58,079 nt of DNA from CAYFMP01 sp964344215 (lineage in GTDB: Bacteria > Pseudomonadota > Alphaproteobacteria > Rhodospirillales > Casp-alpha2). Below the pieces are notes generated by a model. It saw nothing but the letters and a program-made list of their open reading frames with translations. It did not search any database and was not told the origin of the DNA. Of this stretch, positions 16,186 through 24,975 are shown one piece after another (position 1 is the first letter of the stretch; every line of letters starts with the position of its first letter). The stretch is from contig CAYFMP010000016.1 in assembly GCA_964344215.1 (NCBI GenBank), forward strand, positions 1 to 58,079, written 5' to 3'. The translations under genes were made by a program, and so were the position numbers.

Positions 16186-17127
16186 ATGAACTTCAAACAA
16201 CTTAACGCCTTTCGCGAGGTCATGCTGACGGGTTCGGTGACCGAAGCGGCGCGCAACCTTGGTCGAACCCAACCCGCCGTCAGCAGCCTTATCGCCGGGC
16301 TCGAAAGCGGCGTCGGCTACAAGCTGTTCGAGCGCCGGGGTGGCCGGCTGCACCCTGTCCCGGAAGCCCATTTCCTGCTGGACGAGGCGCGCGCGATTCT
16401 CGAAAGCCTGAGTTCCCTGCGTCGAACCATGCAAGGCGTCGGCGCCCTGGAGGCGGGCCATCTGCGGATTGCCTGCATGCCCGTTCACTCCGAGAACTTG
16501 ATACCGACGCTGATCAGCCGTTTCGTCAAGGACCGCGACGACGTCAGCATTACCCTGGTCAGCCAGAGCTCGCCCAGGGTTTACGAACGGGTGGCGTCGC
16601 AGCAGTTCGATGTCGGTTTCGCCGAAATGGCAACCGAGTCCCCGCTTGTCGATACCGAAGAGATTCACATGGATTGCGTCTGTGCCGTTCCGGTCGCCGA
16701 TCCACTGGCGAAGAAGGCGGAAATCACGCCGGCCGATATCGGCGATCGAGCGATGGCCTGCTTTCTTCCCTGGCACTTCCTGCGCCGCGAACTGCGCGCC
16801 TTGTTCGAGGCCGAAGGATTGTCTTTTCAGGTCCGCTTCGAAACCCAAAACGCCGCCTCGCAGTACGTTTTCATCGAGGAGGGGCTGGCCTGCGCCGTCA
16901 TGAGCCCGCTCAGCGCCCGCGACTATCAGACGACCTGCGCCGGCCCCGAACGCATCGCCTTCGTTCCGTTCCGGCCGCGACTGCCCTACCCCATCGCCAT
17001 CCTCACCCCCGCCCACAGGCCCCTCTCGCGCCTCGCCCGCGCATTCGTCGAATTGCTCAAGGAGGACGAGTTGCTGAAGCGAGGCCGGGTGCCTTGCAAA
17101 GACGAGGTGGCGGTCGGGACGGGTTGA
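16186..17127 (+). CDS. LysR-family transcriptional regulator
   Basis: A LysR-type regulator of about 313 residues. The N-terminal winged helix-turn-helix is MNFKQLNAFREVMLTGSVTE then AARNLGRTQPAVSSLIAGLE, with FERRGGRLHPVPEA closing the domain. The rest is a periplasmic-binding-like effector domain (HLRIACMPVHSENLIPTLIS onward). ATG 16186 is preferred to 16147 because homology begins there. It diverges from the TAXI TRAP operon and most likely regulates it in response to the imported compound. Effector unknown. The 3' end is followed by a family B repeat. Confidence 0.9.
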   Translation: MNFKQLNAFREVMLTGSVTEAARNLGRTQPAVSSLIAGLESGVGYKLFERRGGRLHPVPEAHFLLDEARAILESLSSLRRTMQGVGALEAGHLRIACMPVHSENLIPTLISRFVKDRDDVSITLVSQSSPRVYERVASQQFDVGFAEMATESPLVDTEEIHMDCVCAVPVADPLAKKAEITPADIGDRAMACFLPWHFLRRELRALFEAEGLSFQVRFETQNAASQYVFIEEGLACAVMSPLSARDYQTTCAGPERIAFVPFRPRLPYPIAILTPAHRPLSRLARAFVELLKEDELLKRGRVPCKDEVAVGTG

Positions 17128-17129
17128 CT

Positions 17130-17233
17130 GATCTGCTCTACATCATTGAAACCGATCGGATTCACACGTTTTGTCGTCGACACCTCGTTGTCGTCGACAC
17201 CTCGTGTTTCCGACAAAACGTGATCCGATCTAG
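17130..17233. repeat. Palindromic element family B, shortened copy
   Basis: It matches the right two thirds of the element at 3397-3537, including TTTCCGACAAAACGTGATCC, but lacks the left outer arm. It carries an internal 17-bp tandem duplication, TTGTCGTCGACACCTCG, around 17172-17205. It lies between the LysR stop and the convergent TPP-enzyme stop. Confidence 0.8.
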
Positions 17234-17243
17234 CGGGCTGCCG

Positions 17244-18848
17244 TCACAGCCGCCCGTTGTAGGCCTGGCGCCCGATCGGGCAGGCCAGGACCGTGAACGT
17301 ATTGCGCTCCAGGGCGGCGGCCAATTCACTTGTCAGTGACTCGGCATCCGTGCACAGAACCCCGTGGCCGCCCATGGCACCGGCCACGGCCGGGAAATCG
17401 GTCGCCCCGAAATCGACGCCGAGGTTGGCAAAACCGGATTCGCGCTGCTTCTTTTCGATCAGGGCCAGCGATTCGTCGACGAAGACGACCACCGCCACCG
17501 CCAGCTTCATATCCCTCAGCGTCGCCAGCTCGCCGAGCACCATCTCCAGCCCCGCGTCGCCGGTGAACGCCACCACTGGGCTTTCGGGACGGGCCAGCTT
17601 GTAGCCAGCGGCCAGCGGCAACGCACAGCCCATGGTGCAGAGCGCCGTCGACTGCAGGAGCCCGCGCGGCTCGTAGCACTCCCAGGCCTGGCTCAACACG
17701 ATGCGGTGCGCCCCGGTGTCGGCCGTCGCCACCGTATCGCGCGGCAACGCCTGCCTGGCCACCGCGACGACTGCTTCGGGGCCCCATGCGCCGTCGGCGG
17801 CGAACGCCTCGCGGTGGCGCTGGCGGGCCGCGGCCGCCTCGCCGCCGGGCCAGGTTTCGATCGGCTCGACACCGTCGCCGAGCGCTTCGAGCCCGGCTCC
17901 GATGTCGCCGACGAAGGCGAGCCGGGAATGGTGGACGTAATGGGTGTTTGGCAGGGCCGAGAACTCGATGACGTCGGCGTCGGCGCCCCACGGCGCCACC
18001 CAGCTCGAGCGCATCTCGATCGGATCGTAGCCGGCCAGAACGATGAGATCGCTCAAGCCCAGCAGCGGCTGCAGGATGGCGTCCGCCTTCGGCGACAGCC
18101 CGGCGCCGCCCAAGGCCAGCGGGTCGTCCTCGGGCAACACCCCTTTCGCCTTGTAGGTGGTCAGCAGCGGCATCGAGAAGTCGCGGGCGAAACGGGCCAC
18201 GGTCTCGGCGGCGGCGTGGTGCAGGACGTCGATGCCGGCGATCATCAGCGGCCGCTCGGCGTTGCTGAGCATGTCGCGGGCTTTATCCAGGTCCGGCCCG
18301 TCGGCCGGCCGCGACGGCGACGGCGGCGCCCTGTGGGGGCCCTCGTTGTCGGCGTGTACGACTCCGGCGACGCCGATCGGCACGTCGATATGGACCGGTC
18401 CCGGGCGGTCGTCGGTGGCGATGGCGATCGCCTTGTCGATCATCGTGTCGACGGCCCCCTCGGTGACCCGGAAGGCCGCCTTGGTGATGGGCTTCAAGAG
18501 CTCGACGTGGTCGAACACCTGGTGCGTGTAGGTCAGCGCCACGTCGGCGTCGACGCAGCCGGTCAGGTAGATCAGCGGCACCTGGTCCTGGTAGGCGTTG
18601 GCGACGACGTTGACGGCGTTGGCGACGCCGGGGCCGACGGTCGCCAGCAGGATGCCCGGCGCCCCGTTCGCGTGATGCGTGCCTTCGGCCATGAAGCCGG
18701 CGGCGTTCTCGTGCTTGGCCAGATGAAAGGCGATACCGGCGTCCTCGAGCGCCCGCATCAGGACCAGCACCTCGCCGCCCGGAATGCCGAAGGCATGGCG
18801 GCAACCGGCAGCGTGCAGGCGCCGGGCGATAACGTCGGCCGAATTCAT
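17244..18848 (-). CDS. Thiamine pyrophosphate-dependent enzyme (acetolactate synthase-like)
   Basis: A 534-residue TPP enzyme of the acetolactate synthase/pyruvate decarboxylase superfamily. The N-terminal Pyr domain has AFGIPGGEVLVLMRAL and the cofactor-activating Glu in AKHENAAGFMAEG, then ILLATVGPGVANAVNVVANA. The central domain follows from about residue 185. The C-terminal PP domain has FTGDAGLEMVLGELATLRDM; the usual second metal ligand Asn is replaced in VVVFVDESLALI. True IlvB is longer and usually next to ilvH, so a catabolic 2-oxo-acid enzyme is more likely. Start ATG 18848 overlaps the stop of the acyl-CoA dehydrogenase gene (TGATG). A fossil of its 3' end is at 11128-11260. Confidence 0.82.
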   Translation of the reverse strand: MNSADVIARRLHAAGCRHAFGIPGGEVLVLMRALEDAGIAFHLAKHENAAGFMAEGTHHANGAPGILLATVGPGVANAVNVVANAYQDQVPLIYLTGCVDADVALTYTHQVFDHVELLKPITKAAFRVTEGAVDTMIDKAIAIATDDRPGPVHIDVPIGVAGVVHADNEGPHRAPPSPSRPADGPDLDKARDMLSNAERPLMIAGIDVLHHAAAETVARFARDFSMPLLTTYKAKGVLPEDDPLALGGAGLSPKADAILQPLLGLSDLIVLAGYDPIEMRSSWVAPWGADADVIEFSALPNTHYVHHSRLAFVGDIGAGLEALGDGVEPIETWPGGEAAAARQRHREAFAADGAWGPEAVVAVARQALPRDTVATADTGAHRIVLSQAWECYEPRGLLQSTALCTMGCALPLAAGYKLARPESPVVAFTGDAGLEMVLGELATLRDMKLAVAVVVFVDESLALIEKKQRESGFANLGVDFGATDFPAVAGAMGGHGVLCTDAESLTSELAAALERNTFTVLACPIGRQAYNGRL

Positions 18849-20030
18849 CACTCGGCCGCCTTCGGCTTGTTTCCGGCCTTCGTCCGCTCGGCCAGCCTGG
18901 CGTAACCGTCGCGGGTCTGCGGCAGCTTGCGGTCGAGGATCTGCGAGGCGACGACGGTGCGCAGGATCTGCGCGGTGCCGCCGCCGATGGTGAACATGCG
19001 CGCATCCCTGACCATGCGCTCGATGGGCAGGTTGCGCGAGTAGCCGGCCGCCCCGAACACCTGCAGCGCGTCGTTGGTGATGCGGACGGCCGCCTCGGAA
19101 GCGAAGATCTTGGCCTGGGCGGCGAGCCCGACATCGGGGAAGCCCTTATCGGCGGCGCTGGCGGCCGCCTTGTGCAGCAGAAGCCGGGCCGCTTCCAATT
19201 GCGTGCTCATATCGACCAGCATGAACTGCAACCCCTGGAACTCGCAGATCGGTCGTCCGAATTGCTCGCGTTCGGTGGAGTAGCCAAGGGCGTGCTCGTA
19301 GGCCCCTTGCGCGATGCCGAGCGCTACCGTACCGGCGCCGACGCGTTGCGCGTTGTAGGCGGTCATCAGGGCGGCGAAGCCGCGTTTCAGGCCGTCGGGC
19401 GGCACCACAGCCATCGCCGCCGGCACCTCGAGATCCTCCAAGATGATCTCGGTCTCGGGGATGCCCCTCAGCCCCATGGCCGGCTCGCGGGCGCCGATCT
19501 TCAAGCCCTCGGCCTCGCCGCGAACCGCGATGAAGCCGCCGATGCCCTGCTCGTCGCCGTTTTCGTCGAAGACGCGGGCGAAGATCAGGTGCAGCCGCGA
19601 GACGCCGCCGCCGGTGATCCAGTGCTTGGTGCCGTTCAGCACGTAGACGTCGCCTTTCCTGTCGGCCCGCGTCGTCATCTCGGTCGCCGCGCTGCCCGCA
19701 CCGGGCTCGGTGATGCAGATCGCCGGCTTGTCGCCGCCCAGCACCAAATCGGCGGCGAGGCGTTTCTGGTCTTCCGTGCCGTAGGCCATGATGGCGCCGA
19801 TCGCCCCCATATTGGCCTCGACGGCGATGCGCCCGGTAGCCGAGCCCTTGCCCGCCGTAGGCCTCGGGGATGGTCATCCCCATGAAACCGGCCTTGCGCA
19901 GCAGCTCGACATTCTCCCACGGATACTCCTCGGTGCGGTCGATGGCGGCGGCGCGCGCCTCGAACTCGGCCTCGGCCAGGCGGCGGGCGGCGTCGCGGAT
20001 GGCGCGCTGGGTGCTGGTCAGTTCGAACAT
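18848..20030 (-). pseudogene. Acyl-CoA dehydrogenase, broken by internal deletion/frameshift
   Basis: The N-terminal part (MFELTSTQRAIRDAARRLAE to IPEAYGGQGLGY) and the main part (ATGRIAVEANMGAIGAIMAYG to the end) lie in different frames, joined near 19840-19850. Family members have roughly 15-18 residues between these two points, so a deletion of a length not divisible by three is likely. Downstream features are intact: CITEPGAGSAATEMTTRA, KHWITGGG, and the FTIGGGTAQILR C-terminal motif, where Gly replaces the Glu seen in many members. A start at 20066 is possible. It is translationally linked to the TPP-enzyme gene by TGATG. A sequencing or assembly error cannot be excluded; without repair, no full protein is made. 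Confidence 0.8.
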
Positions 20031-20090
20031 GGACTTGCTTTCGAGATGTTCCCCGGGAGCGTCCATCCTATACCCCGAGGCCTTCCCCCC

Positions 20091-22538
20091 TCAACACCGC
20101 ATGCGGGTTCCTGCCGGATCGTAAGGTGCGTCAAACGAGATGGTCACCGGCGCCGCTTCGCAGGCGATGTCGAGAGCGAAGCCGCCGGCCGCCGCCATCG
20201 CCTCGATGGTGTCGGCGTCGCGCTCGACGTAACCCAGGGCCACCGCGCCGCCGAGCCGGTGGCCGAAGGCGGCGGACGTCACCTGGCCGACCGGCTCGCC
20301 GTCATGCAGGATCGGCTCGCCGCCGATCGGATGAGCGCTGTCGTCGGCGCAGGTCAGCACCACCAGGCGGCGCTTCGGACCGGCTTCGCGTTGCTTGAGG
20401 AAGGCGTCGCGGCCGATGAAGTCGCATCCCTTGTCCGGCTTGACGGCGAAGCCGAGGCCGGCCTCCAGCGGCGTATCCTCAGGCGTCAGGTCGTGGCCCC
20501 ACGACCGGAACGCCTTCTCGATTCGCAACGACGTCATGGCGTAGGCGCCGATGTCGCGCAAGTCGAGGCCGGTGCCGGCCTCGCTGACCGCGTCGAAGAC
20601 GGCCACCGCCGACTCGTTCGGGATGTAGAGCTCCCAGCCGAGCTCGCCCAAGAACGAGATGCGCCCGGCGAGGATGCGGGCCGGGCCGGCGTCGATGGTT
20701 TGGAAGGTATAGAACGAAAACGCCTCGTTCGAGAAATCGCCGCCTGCCAGGCGTTCCATCAGGGTCCGCGTGTTGGGGCCGCTGATCGCCAGTTGCGCGT
20801 AGGCCGAGGTCACGTCGGTAACGGCGATGCGGGCATCGGAAGGCGTGTTGCGGCGGATCCAGTCGAGATCGCGGCGCGGCTTGGCGGTGCCGGTCAGCAG
20901 CAGGTAGGCTGTCTCGTCGAGGCGCAGGGCGACGAGGTCGTTTTCGATGCCGCCCTGCTCGTTGAGCATCTGCGTATAGACCATGCGGCCCGACGCCACC
21001 GCCAGATCGCCGGCGCACAGGCGTTGCAGGACGGCTTCCGCGTCGACGCCTTCGATGAGGAACTTGGCGAAGGTCGATTGGTCGAGCCGGGCGACGCCGT
21101 CGCGGGCCACGGCGCACTCGGCGGCGACACAGTCGAACCACTCGGGCCGCCCGAAGGTCAATTCGTCGCCGACCTCTTCTCCTTCCGGTACGTAGTAGAG
21201 CGGCCGCTCCCAACCCACCGTCTGGCCGAAGTGGGCGCCGGCCTCGGCATGGCGCGCATGCAGCGGCGTCAAGCGGACGCCTCGCGCCGTCTGCGGCTCG
21301 CGGCCCGGATAGGAGATCTGGTAGTGCACGGACAGCACTTCGGGAACGCGCTCGTGGAGCAGCTTGAGGTTGTTGTGGAAGGGCAGGAAGCGGCGCGGGT
21401 CGACCTCCCACAGGTCCATGCCGGGAACGCCCTCGACGATCCACTCGGCCAGCGCCCGCCCCGCCCCGCCGGCCGTCGCCACGCCGACCGAGTTCATGCC
21501 GCAGCCGAGGAAGAAACCGGCCAGCTCGGGGCTTTCGCCGAGCATGAAGTGACCGTCCGGGGTGAAGCTTTCGGGCCCGTTCAGCAGCATCCTGGCTTCC
21601 GCCGTCTCCAGTGCCGGGATCCGGTGCATGGCGTTCACCAGCATCGGCTCGAAATGGTCCCAATCCTCGTTCAGCAGGTCGAAGGCGAAGTCTTTCGGCA
21701 GCTTCTCCATCGGCAGTGGCTTGGCGCCCGGCTCGAAGCAGCCGACCAGCAGGCCGCCGACCTCGTCGCGGATATAGAGGTAGCCGTCGTGGTCGCTGAG
21801 CGTCGGCAGGTGCCCGTCGATACCGTCGACAGGCTCGGTCACCAGGAAGAAGTGTTCGCAGGCGTAAAGCGGCGCGATGACGCCGGCCAGCGCCGCCACC
21901 TGACGGCTCCACAAACCGGCCGCCAACGCCACCGCCTCGCAAGCGATGCGGCCGCGCTCGGTGACGACGGCGGCGATGCGGCCGTTCTTCTTCTCGAAGC
22001 CGGTGACGGCGGTGTCCTCGAAGACGCGGGCGCCGCCGGCCTTGGCGCCGCGGACCAGCGCCGCCGTCAGGTCGGACGGGTTGACCCGGCCGTCGTCCGG
22101 CGAATAGACGGCGCCCAACAGGTCGTCGCTCCGCATCAGCGGCCACAGGCGCCCGGCTTCGGCGACGTCGACGACTTCGGCGGCGACGCCGAACAGCCGG
22201 GCCAGGGCGGCCTGGCGCTTGACGTGGACGAGGCGATCCGGGGTGGCGGCGATCGACAGGCTGCCTTTCTGGATCCAGCCGGTGGCCTGTCCGGTCTCTT
22301 CCTCCAACGACGCATAGAGCTCGACCGAATGGCGGGCCATGCGGGTGATGTTGGCGGTCGAGCGCAGTTGCCGGACCTGCGCCGCCGAATGCCAAGTGGT
22401 GCCCGAAGTCAGCTGCTTGCGCTCCAAGACGACGACGTCCGAGCACCCGGCCTTGGCCAGATGATAGGCGATGGAACAGCCCATGACGCCGCCGCCGATG
22501 ACGACGACCCGGGCCGCCGACGGCAAGAACTCGGCCAT
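20091..22538 (-). CDS. FAD-dependent dimethylglycine/sarcosine dehydrogenase-like protein with GcvT domain
   Basis: An 815-residue, two-part protein. The N-terminal D-amino-acid-oxidase-type FAD domain has RVVVIGGGVMGCSIAYHLAK (about residues 9-28) and SGTTWHSAAQ, whose His is the position of covalent FAD attachment in dimethylglycine and sarcosine dehydrogenases. An FAO-type middle region precedes a C-terminal GcvT (tetrahydrofolate-binding) module from about residue 430, with DQSTFAKFLIEGVDAEAVL and LGELGWELYIPNESAVAVFD. The family oxidatively demethylates N-methyl glycines, passing the methyl carbon to folate. This would be a next step after glycine betaine from the carnitine operon, although 13 kb away. 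It diverges from the TauD gene at 22695. Confidence 0.88.
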   Translation of the reverse strand: MAEFLPSAARVVVIGGGVMGCSIAYHLAKAGCSDVVVLERKQLTSGTTWHSAAQVRQLRSTANITRMARHSVELYASLEEETGQATGWIQKGSLSIAATPDRLVHVKRQAALARLFGVAAEVVDVAEAGRLWPLMRSDDLLGAVYSPDDGRVNPSDLTAALVRGAKAGGARVFEDTAVTGFEKKNGRIAAVVTERGRIACEAVALAAGLWSRQVAALAGVIAPLYACEHFFLVTEPVDGIDGHLPTLSDHDGYLYIRDEVGGLLVGCFEPGAKPLPMEKLPKDFAFDLLNEDWDHFEPMLVNAMHRIPALETAEARMLLNGPESFTPDGHFMLGESPELAGFFLGCGMNSVGVATAGGAGRALAEWIVEGVPGMDLWEVDPRRFLPFHNNLKLLHERVPEVLSVHYQISYPGREPQTARGVRLTPLHARHAEAGAHFGQTVGWERPLYYVPEGEEVGDELTFGRPEWFDCVAAECAVARDGVARLDQSTFAKFLIEGVDAEAVLQRLCAGDLAVASGRMVYTQMLNEQGGIENDLVALRLDETAYLLLTGTAKPRRDLDWIRRNTPSDARIAVTDVTSAYAQLAISGPNTRTLMERLAGGDFSNEAFSFYTFQTIDAGPARILAGRISFLGELGWELYIPNESAVAVFDAVSEAGTGLDLRDIGAYAMTSLRIEKAFRSWGHDLTPEDTPLEAGLGFAVKPDKGCDFIGRDAFLKQREAGPKRRLVVLTCADDSAHPIGGEPILHDGEPVGQVTSAAFGHRLGGAVALGYVERDADTIEAMAAAGGFALDIACEAAPVTISFDAPYDPAGTRMRC

Positions 22539-22694
22539 GCTCCGCTCTCCCTGGGTAGCCGGCGCCCCGTGGCCGGCGCGAGCGCGAGTTTAGATCAGGA
22601 ATTTTACGAACCGATAGCGGTTTATTTGATACAAACGTTGCAAAGGCCGGTGCCTCTTTTCGCGTCCGGTTTTTCCGGTAGACTGCCAACCTCC

Positions 22695-23561
22695 ATGACC
22701 CTGAGCGTGCGAAAATTGAGCCCCCGTTTCGGCGTCGAGATCACCGGCCCCGATCTCGCCCGGCCGCTCGGCGACAACATGATATCCGAGCTTCGCCAGG
22801 CGTGGCTGGAGGCCGGCGGGCTGGCGGTTTTCCGCGGCCAATCCCTGACCACCGAGCAGCACATTCGTTTCAGCGCCTGTTTTGGGCCGTTGTTCGGGGC
22901 CGCCGGCGAGGCACCGTTGCAGGATACGGTGAGCCGCTACCTTCACCCCGACCACCCGGAGATCTACCGGGTCTCGAACAAGAAAGAAGGCGGCGAGCCG
23001 CTCGGCCGCCGCGGCGCCGGCACCTACTGGCATTCCGACGTCAGCTTCCGCGAGCGGCCGGCGGCGGCCTCCATCCTGCACGCCTGCGAGGTCCCCGAGT
23101 GCGGCGGCGACACCGTCTTCGCCGACTTGAGCGCCGCCTACGAGGGGCTCTCGGAGACCCTACGCGAGTCGATCGCGCCGCTCCGCGCCTGGCATGATTG
23201 GAAGGCCGTTTCCGCCACCCAGTACGATGCCGCCATCGTCGTCGAGAGCGACCTCGACGGCGCCAATCGGGCGCTGCATCCGGTCGTCCGCACGCACGCC
23301 GAAACCGGGCTGAAGTCGCTGTTCGTCAATCCCGGTTTCACCCTGCGGCTGGACGGCTTCGAGAAAAGCGAGAGCGACACCGTCCTCGGCATGCTGTTCG
23401 ATCACGCCGCCCGCCCCGAATTCCTCTACCGCCACCGCTGGCGGCAGGGCGACGTCGTCATGTGGGACAACCGCACCACCATGCACTACGCCGTCAACGA
23501 CTACGGCGAGGTGCCGCGCTACATGGAGCGGACCACGGTGATCGGCGAAAGGCCGGCGTAG
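22695..23561 (+). CDS. TauD/TfdA-family Fe(II)/2-oxoglutarate dioxygenase
   Basis: A 288-residue dioxygenase that would hydroxylate a small substrate using Fe(II), O2 and 2-oxoglutarate. Iron ligands: His and Asp in GTYWHSDVSF (about residues 112-121) and the distal His in NRTTMHYAVNDY (about residue 262); the 2-oxoglutarate Arg follows in VPRYMERTTV. The opening SVRKLSPRFGVEITGPDLAR is typical of TauD/TfdA. TAGACT lies just 10 bases before the ATG with no obvious ribosome site. It diverges from the dimethylglycine dehydrogenase-like gene and is 33 bases before the MlaF-like gene. Substrate unknown; taurine, carnitine precursors and herbicide-type ethers are all known in the family. Confidence 0.88.
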   Translation: MTLSVRKLSPRFGVEITGPDLARPLGDNMISELRQAWLEAGGLAVFRGQSLTTEQHIRFSACFGPLFGAAGEAPLQDTVSRYLHPDHPEIYRVSNKKEGGEPLGRRGAGTYWHSDVSFRERPAAASILHACEVPECGGDTVFADLSAAYEGLSETLRESIAPLRAWHDWKAVSATQYDAAIVVESDLDGANRALHPVVRTHAETGLKSLFVNPGFTLRLDGFEKSESDTVLGMLFDHAARPEFLYRHRWRQGDVVMWDNRTTMHYAVNDYGEVPRYMERTTVIGERPA

Positions 23562-23594
23562 ATCGGCCCCGGTCCATGAGCTAGACTGCCGGCC

Positions 23595-24371
23595 ATGACC
23601 GACCGTACCCCCCTGCTCCGCTTGAGAAGCGTCTCCAAGAGCTTCGGCGGCAACCACGTGCTGCGCGGCATCGACCTCGAGGTTCGGCGCGGCGAATCGG
23701 TGGTGCTGATCGGCGGCTCCGGTGCCGGCAAGACGCTGATCCTGAAATGCATCATGGGGCTGGTGCCGCAGGACAAAGGGACCATCGAGTTCGAGGGCCG
23801 ATCGACCGCCTCCTTCAACGAGCGCCAGCGCCAGCGTTTCCTCGACCACGTCGGCATGACGTTCCAGCGCTCGGGGCTGTTCGACAGCCTGCCGGTCTGG
23901 CGCAACGTCGCCTTTCAACTGCTGCAAGAAGGCATGGGCGTCGACGAGGCCAGGGCGCGGGCCGTCGACAAGCTGGCCGCCGTCGGCCTCGATGCACCGA
24001 CCGCCGATCTGTTTCCGGTCGAGTTGTCGGGCGGCATGCAGAAAAGGGTCGGTCTGGCCCGGGCCATCGCCACCGACCCGGAAATCCTTTTCCTCGACGA
24101 ACCGACGGCCGGACTCGATCCGATCATGAGCAACGTCATCAACGACCTCGTCCTCGACATCGTCGCCGAGATCGGCGCCACCGTGCTGTCGATCAACTCC
24201 GACATGGTCGGGGCGCGCAAGATTTCGAGCCGGGTCGCCATGGTTCACGACGGCCGAATCATCTGGGACGGCCCGACCGCCGAGGTCGACGATTCGGGCA
24301 ACGCCTACGTCGACCAGTTCATCAACAGCCGCGCCGAAGGCCCCATCGAGATGGCGGTGGCGGCGATCTAG
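23595..24371 (+). CDS. MlaF-like ABC transporter ATP-binding protein
   Basis: A 258-residue ABC ATPase closest by eye to MlaF/Ttg2A, the ATPase of the phospholipid-transport Mla system. Walker A is GGSGAGKT, the signature LSGGMQKRVGLARAI and Walker B ILFLDEPTAGLDP. The switch (H-loop) His expected after the sixth strand, as in VxxTHD, is missing: the sequence reads VLSINSDM. No MlaE, MlaD or MlaC gene is near, so it is an orphan. The short gap after the TauD gene (33 bases, containing TAGACTGCC just before ATG) permits either co-transcription or its own promoter. ATPase activity may be reduced. Confidence 0.85.
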   Translation: MTDRTPLLRLRSVSKSFGGNHVLRGIDLEVRRGESVVLIGGSGAGKTLILKCIMGLVPQDKGTIEFEGRSTASFNERQRQRFLDHVGMTFQRSGLFDSLPVWRNVAFQLLQEGMGVDEARARAVDKLAAVGLDAPTADLFPVELSGGMQKRVGLARAIATDPEILFLDEPTAGLDPIMSNVINDLVLDIVAEIGATVLSINSDMVGARKISSRVAMVHDGRIIWDGPTAEVDDSGNAYVDQFINSRAEGPIEMAVAAI

Positions 24372-24385
24372 ATTTTTTTTCGAGG
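24372..24385 (+). terminator. Possible T-tract terminator after the MlaF-like gene
   Basis: The stop is followed by GATTTTTTTTCG, an 8-base T-run unusual in this GC-rich DNA. The preceding coding end can form only a weak stem, so termination is only possible. Confidence 0.3.
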
Positions 24386-24468
24386 CCGCTTGTCTTTATC
24401 TCCGTATGAGTAGACGGTGAGCCTCGGATGCCACTTCGCAGCGAGGCAGAATTGCGGATGCCCGGGTT

Positions 24469-24975
24469 TTGAAAGCGACTCCTCTGCCCCTCGACCAACT
24501 GACCGATGGACTGCGCACGGTTCTCGAATACTGGCGCGGGCTTGGTGGCGAGACGCTGGCCTGTAGCTGGGACCGGTTCGAGTTGACGGCGCTGCCTTCG
24601 GACCTGCTGCCGACCACCATGGTGATCGATATCGCGGCCGACATGGCCGACAACCGCTATCGTTTCTGGGGCACCCGAATGACCGTCATCCACGGCCGCG
24701 ACATGACCGGGCGGTCGCCTTACGATATCGAACCGGCCGACATGGCCGCCGCGGTCCGCAAGCAGCACACCAACACGATCAAGGAGCGGAGGCCGGGTGC
24801 AACCGTCTATGAGTTCGTCCGCGCCAGCGGCGCCGTCCATCGTCACCACGCGCTGCGTCTGCCGTTGTCGAAAGACGGCGAGACCGTCAACCAACTCGTC
24901 GTCGTCGTCGATCTCAGCGGCGAGGGGTCGGACTACATGAAAGGCCAGTTCTCCGGCGATCCGACCCGCGTTTAG
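24469..24975 (+). CDS. PAS-domain (PAS_5-like) protein
   Basis: A 168-residue protein resembling the single-domain PAS_5 proteins that are common in alphaproteobacteria. Recognisable pieces are LDQLTDGLRTVLEYWRGLGG, a central DNRYRFWGTRMTVIHGRDMTG and a YEFVRASGAVHRHHALRLPL strand set. Such proteins have no output domain and their ligand is unknown. The start appears to be TTG at 24469; nearby ATGs are out of frame. It ends 4 bases inside the convergent PhyH gene, so the two stops overlap. Confidence 0.7.
   Translation: MKATPLPLDQLTDGLRTVLEYWRGLGGETLACSWDRFELTALPSDLLPTTMVIDIAADMADNRYRFWGTRMTVIHGRDMTGRSPYDIEPADMAAAVRKQHTNTIKERRPGATVYEFVRASGAVHRHHALRLPLSKDGETVNQLVVVVDLSGEGSDYMKGQFSGDPTRV

Noticed and set aside
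17244..18848. Biosynthetic acetolactate synthase IlvB
   Set aside because: It is shorter than IlvB, has no ilvH or ilvC neighbour and has Asp-Glu where the PP-domain Asn is expected.
19788..22694. Long plus-strand frame running into the TauD gene
   Set aside because: The part before 22695 is the reverse of the acyl-CoA dehydrogenase and dimethylglycine dehydrogenase-like genes; only the TauD portion has family motifs.
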